From positions 248,001 through 312,000 of the forward strand of contig DATNQM010000022.1 of the NCBI GenBank assembly GCA_036704045.1: DNA of 64,000 nt, in the 5' to 3' direction. Positions 62,168 through 64,000 of the stretch are shown in pieces; positions within the stretch are counted from its first letter, which is position 1, and each line of letters starts with the position of its first letter. The notes beneath the pieces were generated by a model that saw only the letters and a list, made by a program, of their open reading frames with translations, was not told the origin of the DNA and did no database searches. Both the position numbers and the translations under genes were made by a program. Source of the stretch: Ancylothrix sp036704045 (lineage in GTDB: Bacteria > Cyanobacteriota > Cyanobacteriia > Cyanobacteriales > Oscillatoriaceae).

Positions 62168-64000
62168 GTGCTGTCGCAAAGTAAGCCAGAAAATAAAGAA
62201 TTAAGAGCAACTCCCACCCGCAGAAGTGGTGGTTATGCGTTGATTGATACATTGAAGCGTCACGGAGTCAAACATATTTTTGGCTATCCCGGTGGGGCAA
62301 TTTTGCCAATTTATGATGAACTATATAAGTTTGAGGCTGATGGTGATATTCAGCATATTTTAGTTAGACATGAACAAGGTGCTGCTCATGCGGCTGATGG
62401 TTATGCTCGCGCCACCGGCCAAGTGGGTGTATGTTTTGGTACATCTGGGCCCGGTGCGACAAACCTGGTAACGGGTATTGCCAATGCTCACATGGATTCT
62501 ATCCCGATGGTGGTGATCACCGGCCAAGTTTCGCGTCCGGCTATTGGCACTGATGCGTTTCAAGAAACGGATATTTATGGTATTACTCTGCCCATTGTTA
62601 AGCATTCCTACGTTGTGCGCGATGTGCGTGATATTGTGCGGATTACGGCAGAGGCGTTTCATATTGCCAGCACTGGGCGTCCTGGGCCGGTTTTGATTGA
62701 TGTGCCGAAGGATGTGGCGCTTGAGGAGTTTGATTATTTGCCGGTGGAACCTGGCGCGGTAAAGATTCCGGGCTACCGGCCAACCGTAAAGGGCAATCCG
62801 CGTCAGGTAAATCAAGCGATTACTTTAATTAGGGAAGCGAGACGACCTCTGCTTTATGTGGGCGGTGGTGCCATTGCTGCTTCTGCTCATGCAGAGATTC
62901 AGGAGTTAGCAGAATATTATCGTGTGCCGGTGACGACAACTTTGATGGGTAAGGGGGTTTTTGATGAAAATCACCCGTTATCTGTTGGAATGTTGGGAAT
63001 GCACGGCACGGCTTATGCTAACTATGCGGTAAGTGAGTGTGATTTGCTGATTGCGGTGGGGGCGCGGTTTGATGACCGTGTTACCGGCAAGCTAGATGAG
63101 TTTGCTTCGCGGGCTAAAGTAATCCACATTGATATTGACCCTGCTGAGGTTGGCAAAAATCGCGCCCCGGATGTGCCAATTGTCGGGGATGTCCGCCAGG
63201 TTTTGATGGACTTGTTGCGGAGAATTCGGGAAATTAACGAGCCGGCAGACCCAGAACAAACGCGGGTATGGCTTGAGCGGATTAATGGCTGGCGCAAGGA
63301 TTATCCGTTGGTGGTTCCGCATTATGAGGATGTGATTGCACCGCAAGAGGTGATTTCTCTGATTGGGGAAATGGCACCGAATGCCTATTACACGACGGAT
63401 GTGGGCCAGCATCAAATGTGGGCGGCGCAGTTTTTGAAGAATGGCCCGCGCAAGTGGATTTCGAGTGCCGGTCTTGGTACGATGGGTTTTGGTGTGCCGG
63501 CGGCTATGGGCGTGAAAGTTGCGGTGCCGGATGAGGAGGTTATTTGTATTTCTGGTGATGCCAGTGTGCAGATGAATATTCAGGAACTCGGAACATTAGC
63601 ACAATATGGCATAAATGTCAAGACCATCATCGTAAATAATGGCTGGCAAGGGATGGTGCGCCAATGGCAGCAAACGTTCTACCATGAGCGTTATTCGTCA
63701 TCAAATATGCAGCCTGGAATGCCGGATTTTGTGAAGCTGGCTGAGGCTTATGGCATTAAGGGGATGGTGGTAAATCATCGTGATCAGTTGAAGGATGCGT
63801 TGACAGAAATGCTGGCGCACGACGGGCCGGTGCTTTTGAATGTTTTTGTGAAGCGGGATGAAAACTGCTATCCAATGGTGGCGCCTGGAAAGAGTAATGC
63901 TCAAATGTTGGGTTTGCCTGAACGCGACAAGTTAGAGAAGGCTGCGGAGATTATTTATTGTACCGGCTGTGGTGCAAAGAATGTATCGAGTAGTAATTTC
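62168..64000 (+). CDS. ilvB: Acetolactate synthase large subunit, 3' end cut by window
   Basis: Translation starts at GTG (62168-62170) and 611 codons are present before the edge. Hallmarks are FGYPGGAILPIYDEL, the catalytic Glu in VRHEQGAAHAADGYARATG, GTSGPGATNLVTGIANAHMD, TTLMGKGVFDENHP and the thiamine-diphosphate motif SGDASVQMNIQEL with VNNGWQGMVRQWQ. The enzyme makes acetolactate or acetohydroxybutyrate, the first committed step of branched-chain amino acid synthesis. The catalytic body is complete. The last 20 visible residues, starting YCTGCGAKN, look like the first half of a zinc ribbon, so a C-terminal tail continues beyond the window. Confidence 0.95.
   Translation, partial: MLSQSKPENKELRATPTRRSGGYALIDTLKRHGVKHIFGYPGGAILPIYDELYKFEADGDIQHILVRHEQGAAHAADGYARATGQVGVCFGTSGPGATNLVTGIANAHMDSIPMVVITGQVSRPAIGTDAFQETDIYGITLPIVKHSYVVRDVRDIVRITAEAFHIASTGRPGPVLIDVPKDVALEEFDYLPVEPGAVKIPGYRPTVKGNPRQVNQAITLIREARRPLLYVGGGAIAASAHAEIQELAEYYRVPVTTTLMGKGVFDENHPLSVGMLGMHGTAYANYAVSECDLLIAVGARFDDRVTGKLDEFASRAKVIHIDIDPAEVGKNRAPDVPIVGDVRQVLMDLLRRIREINEPADPEQTRVWLERINGWRKDYPLVVPHYEDVIAPQEVISLIGEMAPNAYYTTDVGQHQMWAAQFLKNGPRKWISSAGLGTMGFGVPAAMGVKVAVPDEEVICISGDASVQMNIQELGTLAQYGINVKTIIVNNGWQGMVRQWQQTFYHERYSSSNMQPGMPDFVKLAEAYGIKGMVVNHRDQLKDALTEMLAHDGPVLLNVFVKRDENCYPMVAPGKSNAQMLGLPERDKLEKAAEIIYCTGCGAKNVSSSNF

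Overview
The window is chromosomal DNA of a cyanobacterium, most likely a filamentous, Oscillatoria-like lineage. The lineage call rests on gene content: the plastid-type ribosomal protein PSRP-3/Ycf65, the RuBisCO assembly chaperone Raf1, the photosystem II repair protein Psb32, a PatD-like protein, an Npun_R2479-type HD protein, a TerB/Mo-nitrogenase-C-terminus protein, a PEP-CTERM protein and a cyanobacterial-style acetolactate synthase. No tRNA, rRNA, CRISPR array or intact transposase was seen. The palindrome RCCGGY is very dense across most of the window, while the usual cyanobacterial HIP1 octamer was not noticed.

Layout. 0-5.7 kb: a polysaccharide ABC exporter (cut by the left edge), a hypothetical gene, ruvB, a TPR protein and a HAD phosphatase. 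5.8-12.7 kb: PSRP-3, a methyltransferase, a small SMR/EamA-like transporter, the TerB/nitrogenase-tail protein, a pentapeptide-repeat protein, a CobH-like protein, Psb32 and a DUF2809 membrane protein. 12.8-17.9 kb: an apparent acquired segment with two gene remnants, an orphan ModA-type binding lipoprotein and two histidine kinases. It contains no RCCGGY site over about 5.5 kb. 18-35 kb: housekeeping and metabolism (bifunctional Rsh, PatD, a fused dipeptide-type ABC ATPase, treZ, a UvrD-like helicase, DUF4349 lipoprotein, PEP-CTERM protein, GT39 glycosyltransferase, Raf1). 35-37.7 kb: an LpxB-like glycosyltransferase and a methyltransferase.

37.8-45.0 kb is the most interesting part: a composite defence locus. 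A Zorya-type motor pair (ZorA with a MotA/ExbB channel and long coiled-coil tail; ZorB with a MotB/OmpA fold) is split by an AbiL-like pair (AAA ATPase plus RloB/TOPRIM-like protein). It is followed by an inverted two-gene cassette of unknown function and a ZorC-like (EH-signature) protein. No ZorD helicase or ZorE nuclease is present nearby. The AbiL pair sits where the canonical Zorya effector would be expected to cooperate, so this may be a chimeric or new Zorya subtype.

45-64 kb: an M23 peptidase with a structured leader, FtsH, a ferrochelatase paralogue with a histidine-rich tail, a c-di-GMP signalling cluster (CheY-like regulator, CheC-like protein and three GGDEF proteins sharing one GAF-GGDEF cassette), a small hydrolase-like protein, an MFS exporter, and acetolactate synthase IlvB. 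IlvB runs off the right edge just as a C-terminal zinc-ribbon-like tail begins.
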